From Chlamydomonas sphaeroides (lineage: Eukaryota > Chlorophyta > Chlorophyceae > Chlamydomonadales > Chlamydomonadaceae), in the NCBI GenBank assembly GCA_001662425.1, contig BDDC01000035.1:81002-145001 (forward strand): a stretch of DNA of 64,000 nt, written 5' to 3'. How positions within the stretch are numbered: position 1 is the first letter of the stretch; each line of letters opens with the position of its first letter. The notes beneath the pieces are model-generated. The model saw only the letters and a list, made by a program, of their open reading frames with translations, searched no databases and was not told the origin of the DNA. A program made the translations under genes and the position numbers. This document shows, one piece after another, positions 35,238 through 46,950 of this stretch.

Positions 35238-35520
35238 TCACATGCCCGACAGCGACGGCACCGCCTTGCGAATGGCGGCCAGGGCCGCCGCCGCGCGCTG
35301 CTTGACGGGCGCGCCCACGGGGAACTCGGCGGCCGACACCACCGCCACCTTATAGCCCTGGCCCTCGCGCGCCTTGGCCTCCGCCAGCGAGCCGCCCAGC
35401 ACCTGCGGGCGCGGGGAGGGGCCTGTCACATGACGGCGTGTGTGTTGCCTGCACGGACGCTCGGACGCTCGAGTGGGCTAGCAACGCCGCCAGGTGCGCG
35501 GGCGCAAAACACGCTCGCAT

Positions 35521-35584
<64 letters not shown>

Positions 35585-38500
35585 CCGCATGATATAGCGC
35601 AAGGCCAGGGGGTTGCCAGCAGCGCAGCATCGCATGACGGGGAGGGTAGGGGCGCATGCCTCACGCCGCTGGGTGGAGTGCGACTGCCGCAACCGAGTGC
35701 GCCTCCTTGCTCCAGTCCTCATGCTACAGCGCCGCCCCTTCGCCGGCCCCTACCGCGGTCATTGCACCGTGCCGCTGGTCGACGGCTGATCGGCGGCCAC
35801 GACGTGCCCCAGCGGCTTCGCCCGCTCACCCCGTTACCAAGCACACGTACCCAAAGCCCCCTCCCTCCCTCCTCGCCCTGGCCGTACCGCGCCGCTGGTC
35901 GACAGCTTGTCCGCCGACACGCCCAGCACCAGCAGCTTGGCGCCGCCATCGGCCGGGACCACAATGTCCAGGGTGGAGCCGTCGGGCGCGGCGGCGGTGT
36001 GGGCGGCCACCTTGGCGGCAACGTCAGGCCGGTGCCTGCGACAAGACAGGAGGAATGACACTATGAAAGGCACCACTCGCTAAGCAACGGAACCTGTCTG
36101 CAGGCGCTCTCACGTTGTCATAGTACGGCACGCGCACACGCCGTCCCAGTTCCCTGCAGCACCGCTAATGCGGAGCGCGCGTGCGCACGGCCGCACCTGG
36201 CGCCGGTGGCGTAGGCCACGGCCTCAGCCAGCTCGGCGTGGAAGGCGGCGGCGGCCGACCCGCGGGTCGTGCGCTCCGCCTCCACGGCCAGGCCGAAGCC
36301 CTTGGCCGCGAACTCGGCCACGGGGCCGGGCAGGGCGACGCCGGCGGCGGCGGCGCCCGAGTGCAGCAGCGCGAGGCCGGTGGGGGAGGCGGAGCCCGGC
36401 GACTGCGGTGGAAGCAGCAACATGAGGCGGCCATGGTTGGGACATGTGCGAGGCTCGGGCACGGGAAAGCACAGAAAGCACAGCCGCCCAGCAGCGAACA
36501 TGCAGCGGGCTAGCGTCGTGCTAGCGCTAGGGCAGCCATACGCGCGCACCTTGGCAACGGCGGCCGCGGCGGCGCCCAGCAGCGCGGCAGCGCCGTCCTT
36601 GTCGCCCAGCATGGCCAGGCCCCAGCCGCCCTGCACCGCCTGCACCGTGTCCAGGTCGGCGGCGCCAGCCTGCAAGGGGGCGTGACGCGAGCGCGTGAGC
36701 ACGGCGTAAGCGCGGCGCACCAGATCGAAGCATGCACATGGCCGTGTACTTGCAGCCATGAGCACTCGAGTCAACGTCAGCCTGCTCCATGCCAGTTCAG
36801 AGGGGCATGCGGGACGTAAGCCGCACCTTGGCCTTGTCGGCGAGCGCCTTGACGGTGGCGGCGTCGGGCTTGGCCGCCAGCGTGGCCAGCGCCCAGGCGG
36901 CGCCGGCAGCGTCAGCGGGCGCCTCCACGCCAGCCTTGAGCGCCTGATGTGGGTCGGAGTGGGAGGGCCACGCGGAGACTCTGTGAGGACCTTGCACAAC
37001 CCAGCCAAACGCCCCCACCGCTGCGCAAACCCCCGAGCCCTGGCCCCGCGCGGCCCAGCGAGACCCGACGCACCCTGCTCAGCGCGGCCTACCTCCGTCA
37101 GCACTGCAAGTCGCCCCTCTGCCGGAGCCATCCCGAAGCGACGTCCCCCAGCCCTGCCCCCGCGCGGCCCACCTTGCTCAGCGCGCCCATCAGCGCGGCG
37201 TCCGGCACACGGCGCAGCGCGGCCAGACCCCACAGCGCCTGCGCCGCCTCGCGGCCGCCCAGCTCGCCGGCCTTGGCGACCAGGCCGGCAGAGGCGGCCT
37301 TGACCAGCGCGCCGTCCTGGGCACGGGATCCCGGGAAGCATTGCAAAGGGTCAGGCGAGAGTGTGATGAGTTGATTGGTGCGCAGATGGGAGGTGGATCG
37401 GAGATGGTGCGCAGGCAGCAGGAGGGAATCTAGCCAGGCGCACGTGTACAAGGATCGTCTTGGTAAATTTTGAGTGGCCGTGTAGCCATCTATGACGCGG
37501 CCAGCGACGGCGCATGCCAGGGCGGCGGGCGGCTTGCCAACCCAGCGACCGCTGAGGCCATTGGGCCAGGCACCACCCCCACATCGGCGCCGGGTCCAAC
37601 ACCAAGCTTCCCCAGTGGCCCTCACAACAAAACCCCACTTCCACATCCACACCTGCACGCCGGCGGCGCCGAAGCCCCACAGCAGGCGCGCCAGGTCGGC
37701 GGCCTTGTACTCGGCGCCCTTGGACGCCAGGCTGGCGCTCACGGCGGCGAAGGCCTCCACGTCCGCGGAGCCGCTCTTGCCAATGGCCTCCACCAGGTAC
37801 GACACCTGCGGCATGGTGTGGAGTTCCACAAGCTGTTCAGGACAGAGCCCATATGTGGTGAGGCTCCAGAGCGCACAAGCGCGGGAGCAACGCTAGCAGC
37901 ACTCTCACCTGGGCGGGGGGCAGGCTCTTGACGGCGGCGGACAGCGGGCCGCTCAGCTCGGCCAGGGTGCGGCCGTGGGCCACGTTGGCGGCCGACACGG
38001 CCCAGCCCAGGGCGGCGGCCGAGGGCGCGTCCAGGGGCACGGCCGCGGCCTTCTCCAGCACCTTGCCCCAGAGCCTGGGGGAGGAAGGTTCGCAAGATCA
38101 AGGCAGGGCATCACGCGGGCGTGCGGCCAGGCTGCAGCTCATGCCACCGGCTGCCCAAGCCTCCGACACCTGTAGCTGCCGCATGCGGGCATGCAGTGAG
38201 GCGCTGTGGGTATAGACTGTGCGGCAGTAGCGGCCGAGAACCCCGGGGCCACGTGGCGCCGGAGGCGGGCCCCGACAGTGCGCCGGTTCACACCTGCGGT
38301 TGCCGCGGGCACCCAGGTACGCCAGGGCCACGGCAGCGTCCGACACGTCCTGCCAGGTGGCGGGTGGGCGCGAGCGAGCCAAGGTCAGGTCCACGAGGCA
38401 AGGGCAAAGAGCGCTCCAGATCATTTGGGGGGGCCGCATCTCACGCATGCGCGCACATGTGCACACCGTCAAGGCGCTTCCTCTGCCCCGTGAGCCACAG

Positions 38501-38768
38501 CAATGGCCGGGTCCGGGGTCCCACCTTAGCGCCTGCCGAGCTATCGGGGGCCATCAAGGCCTCGATGGCAGACAGGACGCCCGCAGCATCGCCGCTGACG
38601 CCGGGAACAGCGACTGCGGCGGTGGCGTAGGCGCGACTGCCGGCACTGCACGGTTGGGCGGGGCAGGTTGGGGGTGTGAACGTCGCCGTGCGCCAGCAGT
38701 GTGCACCAAGAGCAGCCGCTCCTGGCGATGGAGAATAGAAGCTGCGCTTTGAAAAGTACCGAATGCAT
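35238..38768 (-). CDS. Organelle-targeted helical-repeat protein with RAP-like C-terminus
   Basis: Eleven exons: 38768-38707, 38645-38525, 38349-38294, 38074-37909, 37805-37653, 37316-37173, 36943-36827, 36669-36550, 36402-36197, 36035-35888, 35402-35238, giving 485 residues with closed phases. The N-terminus (MHSVLFKAQLLFSIARSGCS then SRAYATAAVAVPG) looks like a mitochondrial or plastid presequence. The middle has about five degenerate ~36-residue helical repeats marked by AALGWAVSAANVAHG, LARLLWGFGAAGVQ, AAQALWGLAALRRVPD, AAWALATLAAKPD and QGGWGLAMLGD. Such W-A/G-L-A repeats are typical of FASTK/RAP and related algal organelle RNA-binding proteins. The end (KLLVLGVSADKL ... EGQGYKVAVVSAAEFPVG) resembles a RAP domain, not certainly. 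The first intron is only about 61 nt. An upstream in-frame ATG at 38966 is possible. Function not assigned. Confidence 0.7.
35519..35586. repeat. (GGCA)n microsatellite in intron
   Basis: About 16 perfect GGCA units inside the last intron (35403-35887) of the helical-repeat gene. The long repetitive frames it makes are artefacts. Confidence 0.95.
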
Positions 38769-40624
38769 GCGCAGAGGGCGCGAGAGCTGCTGCTGATGCT
38801 GCACGACGTTTGCTGCGCCTGCTCGTGGCGCACCGGGCAATCTCGGCCGCCTGGCTGCTAGCAGCGCCAGTCTCAAGGGCAGCAACGCCTGCAAGGCAGC
38901 AAGTTCAGCAAGAGACTCAGCATTGATCCCGGAACCGTGCGCCGACACACGCTCGGGGCGACGCATGATGGCGCCTATCACATGTCTATCCCTTTATCTG
39001 GCCATCGCAGGACTGGCCAGCGCAGAGGCATGCCAGCGCCTGCCGGCAAGGCGTGATTGAGCGCATCGCCGCGCTCGCACCGGCCCATGGCGACGCCAGC
39101 ACGCGGATAGCAGCGCTCCTCATCCTGGTTATGTTCAGCGCCACTGGTGCAGCGCTACACGTTCAGGACAGGCGTGCTCCCTTGTCGGAGTGTTGGTGCG
39201 ACTGCCTACACGTCCCAGGGGACCTAGGATGATACAGCAAATGTTTACGCTTGCTTTACACAGGGGGAGGCAGCCGCGAGTTGCCGTACCGCGCTTCCCC
39301 GACGAACTCGCCTCCGGCGAGCCCCACAGACAATGCGTTAGACACACAGGAGATACAAGTGCACACATCGTCACTGTCGTTGGCCCCGCCACGCCAGACC
39401 TTCGTTGCCCCGATGTTCTGTATCCCGGCGACACATGCCTGCATCGCCAGCACACTACCCAGCAAACTACGATGGCCACATGCCCTCTTGCCCAAAACGA
39501 CCTTTGAGTCTGGCCACAGCAACGGCAGGCTGTGCCTCAGCGTTACCTGCGTACTCACCCCCACCTGCCCCTTCTCTTGACGTGTCTTGTTACCCCTTGT
39601 CGTCTCCCAAAGCCTCCCCATCTTGCTGCGATACACCTACCCACACGGACACCTTTCATTGCCCACCGCAGAACTTGTCCGCATGGTATCTGGGCACCCC
39701 GCTCTCCGCCTCTTGCTGGCCGCCGGGCGCTGCCGCGATTCCGGCGGGCACTTGCCTACACGGCGTCGGTGGTCAGGGGCTGGGAGTCGGTTGCGACGGG
39801 TGTCGGGCAGCCGTGCTCACGCCACGCAGCTCCTGGGCCCGCCAGGACCTTGATCGGGGAGCCCGACGGCAACGTTTGCTTCGGCAGTGGCGGTCACGGT
39901 ATGAGCTAATCGCTCAGTTGTCGACTTGCAAGCTAATTCAAGCCAGGCGCGGCCCGCGGTGGGTCGTCCATCGTTCGCTCGCCAGCTCCGGGCTACCACA
40001 GCTCGCGTCATGTCCGTTTCGGTGCACCCGCTACACATCGCTCAGCACCCCGCCCAGCCCGGCGTGCCTGCCACGACCACGAGGTCCCGCAATGCTTCAC
40101 GGCCCACAGCTGGGCCTTGTCTTTCAGCCCGCACACCACCACAGCGCCACAAGCGCGCAGCGGCGCCCACGCGACGCACGTCCGCCCAGCAGTACTCATA
40201 TGTTGTGACGCCCCGTGCGGGCTTGGCACCAGTATGTACGGCATGTCGTGACGAGTCCCCATCGAGATGTTTGCAAACGGAGTCTACGCGGGCCCTGGGC
40301 GCTAGCCACCATTGCGGTTGTCTCAGGTACCTTTCACTGACTTCCACGCTGGTCCTACAGTAAATGGGCGCTAGCTATCTTACGCCCAGCGCCCCACAGA
40401 GCAGACAGTGCGCCAAAGCTCGCGCGCTCCTGGCAGTACGCCGCCTTCCAAGCATCACGAAGGCAGAGCCTTTTCCCTGACCGATACAGTCTACACCTAC
40501 ACAGGGCAACTCAGCCCATTCATGTTCTACGCTGCTGACATTGCAGGGCACATGTGGTTCGCTAACGGGCGCGGCCTCCGGCCCTACGCCCTGGGCTGGC
40601 CAGCAGGCCGCTGATGGCATCCCG
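38769..40624. other. Intergenic between RAP-like gene 5' side and GT61 3' end
   Basis: Contains R2 copy 2 (40312-40367). Several long frames on both strands (for example 39405-40208 plus, 40042-40347 minus) may be decayed element sequence; I recognise no motif in them. Confidence 0.45.
40312..40367 (+). repeat. R2 dispersed repeat copy 2 (right half only)
   Basis: TTGTCTCAGGTACCTTTCAC, TGACTTCCACGCTGGTCC then ACAGTAAA, matching 23905-23962. Confidence 0.8.
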
Positions 40625-43600
40625 TCACTGCAGCTCCCGCCCTCTGCGCCGCCCCGTGCTCGTCGCCCCGCTCGCAGCTCCCGCGGGGCGTATGAGCTTG
40701 GCGCCCTGCGCTAGGTGCTGCGCCATATCCTGCGGCCAGGCGGCAGTGGGGCAACACGGGCAGTGAGCATGGTGGCGCCACAGGTACGAGCTAGGGACCA
40801 GCAGCGTGAGCCAACCGCACCAGCCCACAACGCGGCAGGAGGGTTCACGTGCTCGGCGCCAAGACGGCTTAGCACCATGTCCGCACCTTGACGCACAGCG
40901 GCCCCAGCGCCAGCCCCTCGGGCACGGCGTATCCATGCAGCTGGCCGCCCTGCGCCGCCGCCTGATAGGACGGCGCGTCGCGTAGCAGCGACCCAATGTG
41001 CTGTAGCAGGCAGGGTCGCAGGCTCTTTTCAACAGAAAGCAGGTGCACGAGCGCGGCCGCGAGTGGATGAGCACGCCGCACCACACTTCGGTGCGTCGAG
41101 GTGATGTAGACTTGAGCACACGTCGGTGCGTCGCTTCGGCACGCCACGTGATGGCGAGTGCGCGGCAGTGCTGCCGCCTGGGCCACAGCGGCGGGTGGCC
41201 GTCGGTGCGCGGCATCGCCACACCTCCAGCGGCCGGCTGCGGCCGGATGCCCCACCCAAGTTCAAGCCTGCCATGCCACAGATACTTCACCCAAACCCAT
41301 GAGCACAGCCCTCGAAGTGCGGCGCGTCGATGACCCTCCGCCGCACCTGCATCATGGCCAGGAATGTTTCGGGCCGCAGAATCATGTGCTGGTCGCGGGC
41401 TCGCGCCTCGGGGCTGCCGCGCATGGGCGTGCCCGGGTCTTCCATCGCGGCCGCCTCGTAGTCGGAGGGCATGCACTGCCGGGGTATGGGGCGGGCTGCG
41501 GATTAGGAGCGAGCCCCGCGTGCCGTGGCCGGGACTGCAGCTGTCTCCACACCGCGCAGCCTAGGCGAGACCCGTGTCACACCTGGCTGGGGTCCTCCAC
41601 GTTGAGCGCGAAAAAGCGCATGACGTGGCCTGCATGGCGGCACAGCGGGAAGAGGGGCGGCGAGGCGCAGGCAGGCGGCTGTCCAGGAAGCGTGTGCAGC
41701 CCGGCCGTGTGTTCAGAAATAAGTATAAGGATAATAGGAAGAATAGGCCGTGTGTGCGGCATGACGACGACGGGCGCGCCAGGGCGTTGCCGGGGCTCCA
41801 CGAAAACACGAAAAACGCGAACAAAGGCAGCACGGTATCCGGCACCAGAGCGCCAAGACCACGGGCCGGGTCCCCCGCGGCCCCCGCCCCTGGCCCGCAC
41901 CTGCTCTCCCCAGCTGCGAGTTCATGTAGGCATCCGGCCAGCCGCAGTAGGCGGTGCCAAAGCGGCCTGCGTGCGACCCAAAGGAGGAGGCGGAGGCGGA
42001 GGAGGAGGAGGAGGAGGAGGAGGAGAAGGAGGAGGCGCAGAGCCGAGTCAGCGGCATGCAGCAGGGCTCGGGCAGCGGCCGGGGTGCGCCACGAACCAGC
42101 GCGGCAGACTGTTGCGGGACCTCGCGTCGACACGCGCGGGCCCAACCCACATGACGAAGCGCGGACAACATAGCACGGGGCGGGGCGCGTCACCGGCGGG
42201 GCAGCCGCATCCCAGCTCAACGGTTGACAGCGCGCTTGACCTCCAGCTGCTTCTTCGCACTCACATGGCCGGATCTCCAGCAGCGCGGTGCCGCCATCAA
42301 TCTCCTCCATGAAGAACACATTGGCAGCGCCTGTCACGGGCGGCACAGAGATTAAGATCCTCACTGCGGCCAGCGCGATGTGCACCGCACATGGCGCCGG
42401 TGTGCCTCTCATGGAGGCGCCTGGCCCCCTGTCACGGGGGGCTTGGGGGCATGCTGCTGGCGTGGGCTAGCCCTTGGCGGGCCTTGGGTGTACCAAGCAT
42501 CAAAGGCCGGCGGCACGACGGATTCAACGCGCGCCGCGTCCAGAGCACGCGCGCCGCGCCCCATCGGGCGCAGCCCAGCCGGAGGTACGACACGGGGTAC
42601 CAGGCCGCAGCTGGCGAGGAGTTGCCTACACTCGTCGCACCGCGCTTCACGGCTACGTCCCAAAAGCTCCAACGGCTACGCTGCATGTATAAACAAGTCG
42701 AGGCCGGCTGCGCTCGGGTGCCCTGCAGTGTCTTGAAGGTCCAGCCCAAGCTCAACGAGCATTATGTGGCAATGTCCAACCCGCCCGTCGTTCGCACCCG
42801 GGCCCCAACCTGTTGAGGCCGAGCTGGCCGTACAGCCTACAGCGCGCGCATGCTACGGGGCCGCTGCAGCCCCTGCGTCCTTACCCGCTCCGTGTACGGC
42901 AACCAGCACGTGCGCCGAGCGCACGGAGCCCACGTTTGCGTAGAACCGGTCGACGCCGTGCAGCTGGGGCGTGTCGCCTGTCTGCAGCACCTTGCAGACG
43001 ACCCGTGTGAAGGGGCCGGCGCGGAAGCCTGGGCATCGGGGCAGGGACGACTCCCCAACATAAGGGGTGGCGGCTTGCCGTGCGTGCTGCTGGCTCCCTG
43101 CCTGCCCGCGGCACACCGAACGGCCGGTCGCCGCACGGGATGCAAGTGCGCACAGGGGAGTCAGCCAACAGAGCCAAGCGCGCTAGGTGTACACCTGCCT
43201 CGACTGGAGGCCGTCTCGCACTCGCGGACCAGCTCGTGCAGGTTGCGGATGGTGCGCGTGGAGCCGGCCCGGGCCTCGATGGCCACGCGCAGCGTCGTGT
43301 CCTCACGGAGAGCCACCTGCGGCGCCCCAGGGACCACGCAAGCAGCTGCGTCAGCCCCAGAGCACGCCGCCGCACGCCGCCGCCAGTGGGACCGACTCCC
43401 CGCGCTAGCCGCCGGAGCGGACGTACGGCAGGTGAGCCGGGAGGCACAAAGCCGAGTGGGTCCTTTGGTATGCGGGCTTCAATCAGTTTCATGAGCTTCC
43501 GCGCTGGCTCGATGATTCCCTGCGCAAGGGGCACGGTCATGGGGCACGGGGCATGGCGTGGATAAGGGATGCGCTGCGCGGGGAGGTTGGGGGGACGCCG

Positions 43601-45305
43601 GCGGCAACGCCGCAGCCCATGTGCGTCAAGCACACACCTCAGGGAAACCAAAGAACTTGCAGTACACAGCCTGCGAGGCACGGGCGGCGGGTAAGCGGTG
43701 TCGGCCGGGCGGCGCGGGCAGGGGCCTGGCCCGTGCGGGCCCCCGTCCTCGCCCAGCCGACACGCCGCGGGCGCTTCGCGCTGGCTGCGGGCTACAGGAC
43801 GTGGCGCCGGCCGCAGCCTGCCGAGACGCGGACGGGGGTCTGATGGCGTGACACGCCGAACCACATCCCCACACAGCTGCCGAGCCACATGGCGCTGCCA
43901 CAGCTCGCGCGCGCTCGATGATCTGGTGGTGCCCCTGCGCAAGGCATCCAAGCCCTTGCCTAGCGTGCCGCCGGCCGTGCAAGTGCCCCCTGCGCGCCAC
44001 GCGCAAAGGTGCACAGGCCGTCCCCCCATGCGTCTCGCCTGGATGCGCCCGCGTGCGTGCCCCAGGCCGACCCACATGCGCAATGCACGCCCTGCCCCAC
44101 CCGCTCGAAGCAGCTGACGTGGCTGCCTTCTGCCGACCACGTCACTCGCGCAGGCCCCCGCGGCCGCTCCGACATCTCATCAAACGAGACGGGCGGGTAG
44201 ATGGAGAAGGGCGACATGAGGACGTGGTGGAAGGGGGTCATGCCCAGGCTCATGGGCATCGGCAGCACGATGGTGGAGCGGTTATCTGAGGGCCAGGGTT
44301 GGAGGAGGCGAAGGGCAGGGACGGGCGCGGCGGCGAGCTGCAGCTCAACCTGAGCATGGAGGCGGACCCAGCGCCACCATACGCAAATTGGCACCCGGTG
44401 ACGCCCTCATTTGGCAGCTGTGTGCAGCTGTGAGTTAGGGTGGCCGCGCCCGGCTGGCGCACCTATCATCCGCCGCCTGACAAACAGGTCGTCGGACACG
44501 GTGGCCAGCTGCGCGAACACCTCGCCCATGTTGTATGGCCTGTCATACGACAAGTTGTACAGCACGCGTGGTCGGCAAGAGCACAGGCAAAACCGTCGGG
44601 CGCGCAGCGCGCGAGCCTCATGGACCGGAGCCTGTGGCTGGAGCACCTGTTGCTTGGCTGCACCCACGCTCCGTGCGGGTTATGAAGCCGCAGCAACCCA
44701 CCCACCAGTCCTGGAGCAGGAAGACGGGCTGTGTGCACTTTGAAAACACTGGCTGCTGGAGCGCCGGTGACGCCTCTCTCCGGCTAGCAGGCCGTATCCG
44801 AATGATGAAGTTTGGCTGCGGGCAGGAGGGGCGGAGGGCGCGGGTTCGCATCCCGCATACCCGTTTCGGCGCATGTGCCCACGGGGCCCCTGTGACTGCC
44901 TGCAGCCCCTGCCGCACATCCAGCTGCAGCAGTTCCCATGCCGAGCCGACCTGATGTCCCACTAGGGCGTCACTGTTCGCTCCGCCACGTGCAGGGAAGT
45001 TCCTGCCGGGGGTTGGCAGCCATGTCATTTCACAACCCTGGCGCGGGAAGAACACCACGCGCCGCCTACCATAGGCCCGAATGTTTATCCATCTCGCTGG
45101 CGGCATACACGCTCGTTCGCTGGAGGTTCTCCGCGGCATGCTCATCGCTAAACGTCACCAAGGTGCCCTCGTCTACGCAAACCTTATGATATACAAAGCA
45201 AGTATCTTTCGGCATTACGCTTGTATCGAGGTGAGGTTGCTCTGTGCATGTTGCGCGGGCGAACGTCGCTTGTGCAAGGACAACGGCACATAACAACGCG
45301 ATCAT
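40625..45305 (-). CDS. GT61 (DUF563) glycosyltransferase, secretory
   Basis: Predicted lumenal Golgi glycosyltransferase of the GT61 group (plant xylosyl-/arabinosyl-/EOGT relatives). Proposed exons: 45305-45070, 45002-44883, 44539-44463, 44285-44146, 43670-43638, 43519-43427, 43316-43205, 43028-42885, 42330-42265, 41966-41901, 41629-41583, 41475-41347, 41024-40887, 40729-40625, about 501 residues with closed phases. MIALLCAVVLAQATFARA is a signal peptide. Family stations: ARAGSTRTIRNLHELVRECE (the usual R..R.ilN..EL), YANVGSVRSAHVLVAVHGAG and AANVFFMEEIDGGTALLEIR (the HGAgl.N..fm...g...lEi motif), then CRFGTAYCGWPDAYMN. The 3' end of exon 2 (44883 or 44855) and the region 43671-44145, which could hide another exon, are uncertain. 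It is divergent from the gene at 46951 across a transposon-filled spacer. Confidence 0.83.
41703..41754. mobile_element. Small AT-rich insertion with target-site duplication (GT61 intron)
   Basis: TGTTCAGAAATAAGTATAA begins a 36-bp AT-rich block (41710-41745) flanked by GGCCGTG(TG) at 41703 and 41746. The first 19 bases equal those of the insertion at 5884. Two genes carrying the same short insert in introns point to a dispersed element. Confidence 0.72.
41980..42040. repeat. (GGA)n microsatellite in GT61 intron
   Basis: GGA-rich tract with GGC and GAA interruptions inside intron 41967-42264; apparent poly-Glu frames are artefacts. Confidence 0.9.
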
Positions 45306-45734
45306 TGCGAGGAGGTTTCGTTGTGTTATTATTATGGTGCGGTCCGGGCAGCGTAAAGCAGTTGGCACATCCCGCCACCATCCAGTGCCGCCCCGCCCGC
45401 CCCGCGTGCCCACTCGTGCCACCATGCCGCGTTGCCGCCACATACCGCTCCATCCATCCGTACCCCACCTACACGAACCACAGGACTCCGTAAAATAGCA
45501 TGATGCCAGAAGGTGCCAGACAGCAATGGAGCGGCGTGGAACTTAGTGGGAGCAGGAGAGAGTCTCCCCTGAGTGGGAGGTACCTCTTGCCGCTCCTAGT
45601 CCGTATCACAGGAAAGCAGCAGGAATGCAGCAGGCCAGCAATTCGGTGGACGACGAAAGAATGACACCCAGCAGGGGACCTAAGTGGCACCGCAGAGCCC
45701 AAGCAGGAGACGGCAGGAGGGAAAAAACCGACGA

Positions 45735-45775
45735 AGTTGTACCGGCAATCATGCGAACCCGACATTTCATCCGTA
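45735..45775 (+). repeat. R4 short repeat copy 1
   Basis: TGTACCGGCAATCATGCGAA then CCCGACATTT, near-identical to 58200-58232. Confidence 0.7.
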
Positions 45776-45887
45776 ACCGCTGCGACGGGGGGCCCAGCAG
45801 GAGACGGCAGGAGGAGAGGGGAGGAGAGGCAGCTGACCGCACCTTCACCTACCGGCACCTACACTGACCTACATCAAAACTCTAACC

Positions 45888-45975
45888 GGTCTAGCCTTAG
45901 AGTCCCCGGGCTACTATTACTGGCGGTTGTCTCAGGTTGCCTCCAATGACTTCCACACTGGTTCTCAAGTAAAAT
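45888..45975 (+). repeat. R2 dispersed repeat copy 3
   Basis: CTAACCGGTCTAGCCTTAGA, TGGCGGTTGTCTCAGGTTGC and TGACTTCCACACTGGTTCTC, same block order as 23872-23962. Confidence 0.8.
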
Positions 45976-46150
45976 TCTACAGCTCGAAGGGAGAGCGCCT
46001 CAGAGCCACAGCTCGCCGGCTCACTTGATGACACGGCCGGCCGTTCTGACCGGGCTGGGCCGGACCCTTGGCGTTGAGGAACCCTGGCGAAAACGCCACG
46101 CGTGCTACGCCCATGCGCCACACAGAGCCGGGGGCGGGTGACACGCAGGC

Positions 46151-46375
46151 CCACGGAGCTCTAGAGAGTTCAGCCCCGCCCTCGCCCCCTTCCTCGCCCG
46201 CGTCTTCTCTGCCATCCTCCCTGCCGGCGCCGCCCCTCCCGGCTTCCTCGACGGCGTCATCCGGTCGTTCTTCAAGTCNNNNNNNNNNAGCCCCATCACC
46301 CTGTTCGACACCGACTACCGCATCCTCGCCCCCGTGCTTGTGCGTCGGCTCCTCCGTTCCATACGTATTGCGTAG
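46151..46375 (+). pseudogene. LINE (non-LTR) reverse transcriptase fragment
   Basis: The frame reads REFSPALAPFLARVF, AILPAGAAPPGFLDGVIRSF, then the N gap, then SPITLFDTDYRILAPVLVRR and a stop at 46373-46375. This is the N-terminal RT region of LINE elements (usual form: P.FLDG.i..lyK...p...YRPITLL-TDYKILA..LA.RL). It is cut off soon after, so it is a relic or an assembly-disrupted copy. Confidence 0.7.
46279..46288. other. Assembly gap (10 N)
   Basis: Run of ten N inside the LINE reverse-transcriptase fragment. Ten N is probably a placeholder, so real length is unknown. Confidence 1.
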
Positions 46376-46544
46376 TTTGCGTGCTGTGCTTGGACCCAGT
46401 GGCTGCATGCTGACTTCTGTACCGAATACCAATCCGGGCGGGGGACACGGGGAATCGGCTGAAGGGAGCTGTCTCCTGGTTGCCGGCTTCGGGGGACCGT
46501 TGGTTCGCCTTCTGTCACGCCCACTCCATGTTATTACCGCTTCC

Positions 46545-46595
46545 TATCGACGCGACCCCTGCTGCGGACATGACCGGGATTCGCTTGCATTTATC
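46545..46595 (+). repeat. R3 dispersed repeat copy 4, short
   Basis: TCGACGCGACCCCTGCTGCG then GACATGACCGGGATTCGCTT. Confidence 0.55.
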
Positions 46596-46950
46596 TAACA
46601 GATTACAGGTCGCACATGTCCGTCCGCGCCCAACTTACGCGCCTTTATACTCCTGAGCATGTGCAGATGCCTTGGGTGTTGCACACGATGCTCGACCTCT
46701 GGCGGGTGGCGTCGTGTGCCGCAACATGAAGCGTGAAGCTGCAGGCAACGACCGAACGACGGCCGCATCAGAATGCAAGCGCGAATGCAATCGCAAACTC
46801 TACGAGCAGACGACAACTCCTGCAGCCTATCTTTGTCTAACATCAGTATATCTATGCATGACCTTTAAGCCATGATGAGACGCCACACGCTTGCAAAATT
46901 GGTGAAGTAAGAGGGTCTCTCACCGCAGCGCGAGCAGCAGCCCAACCCAA
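46596..46950. other. Immediate upstream of gene 9
   Basis: Presumed promoter and leader; locally less GC-rich at 46800-46920. No element asserted. Confidence 0.4.

Larger units (their letters stand above)
45306..46150. other. Left part of the GT61/gene-9 divergent spacer
   Basis: Holds the GT61 promoter side, R4 copy 1 and R2 copy 3. A 19-bp unit (AGCAGGAGACGGCAGGAGG) occurs twice, at about 45702 and 45794. Confidence 0.5.

Noticed and set aside
35519..35586. Repeat array that could be mistaken for CRISPR or a coding repeat
   Set aside because: Simple (GGCA)n microsatellite without spacers, inside an intron.
39405..40208. 267-codon plus-strand frame
   Set aside because: Pro/Ser/His-rich composition typical of a shadow frame; no motif; overlaps similarly long frames on other strands.
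41954..42154. Poly-Glu open frame
   Set aside because: Product of a (GGA)n tract inside a GT61 intron; antisense to the gene.
44690..44760. DWWVGCCGFITRTE as an extra GT61 exon
   Set aside because: Has a good acceptor but its phase cannot be reconciled with the next exon; left out of the model.
44838..44872. tRNA T-arm-like hairpin (GCGGG-TTCGCAT-CCCGC)
   Set aside because: The B box has a mismatch, and no acceptor stem, D-arm or A box could be matched upstream; it lies at the edge of a GT61 exon.
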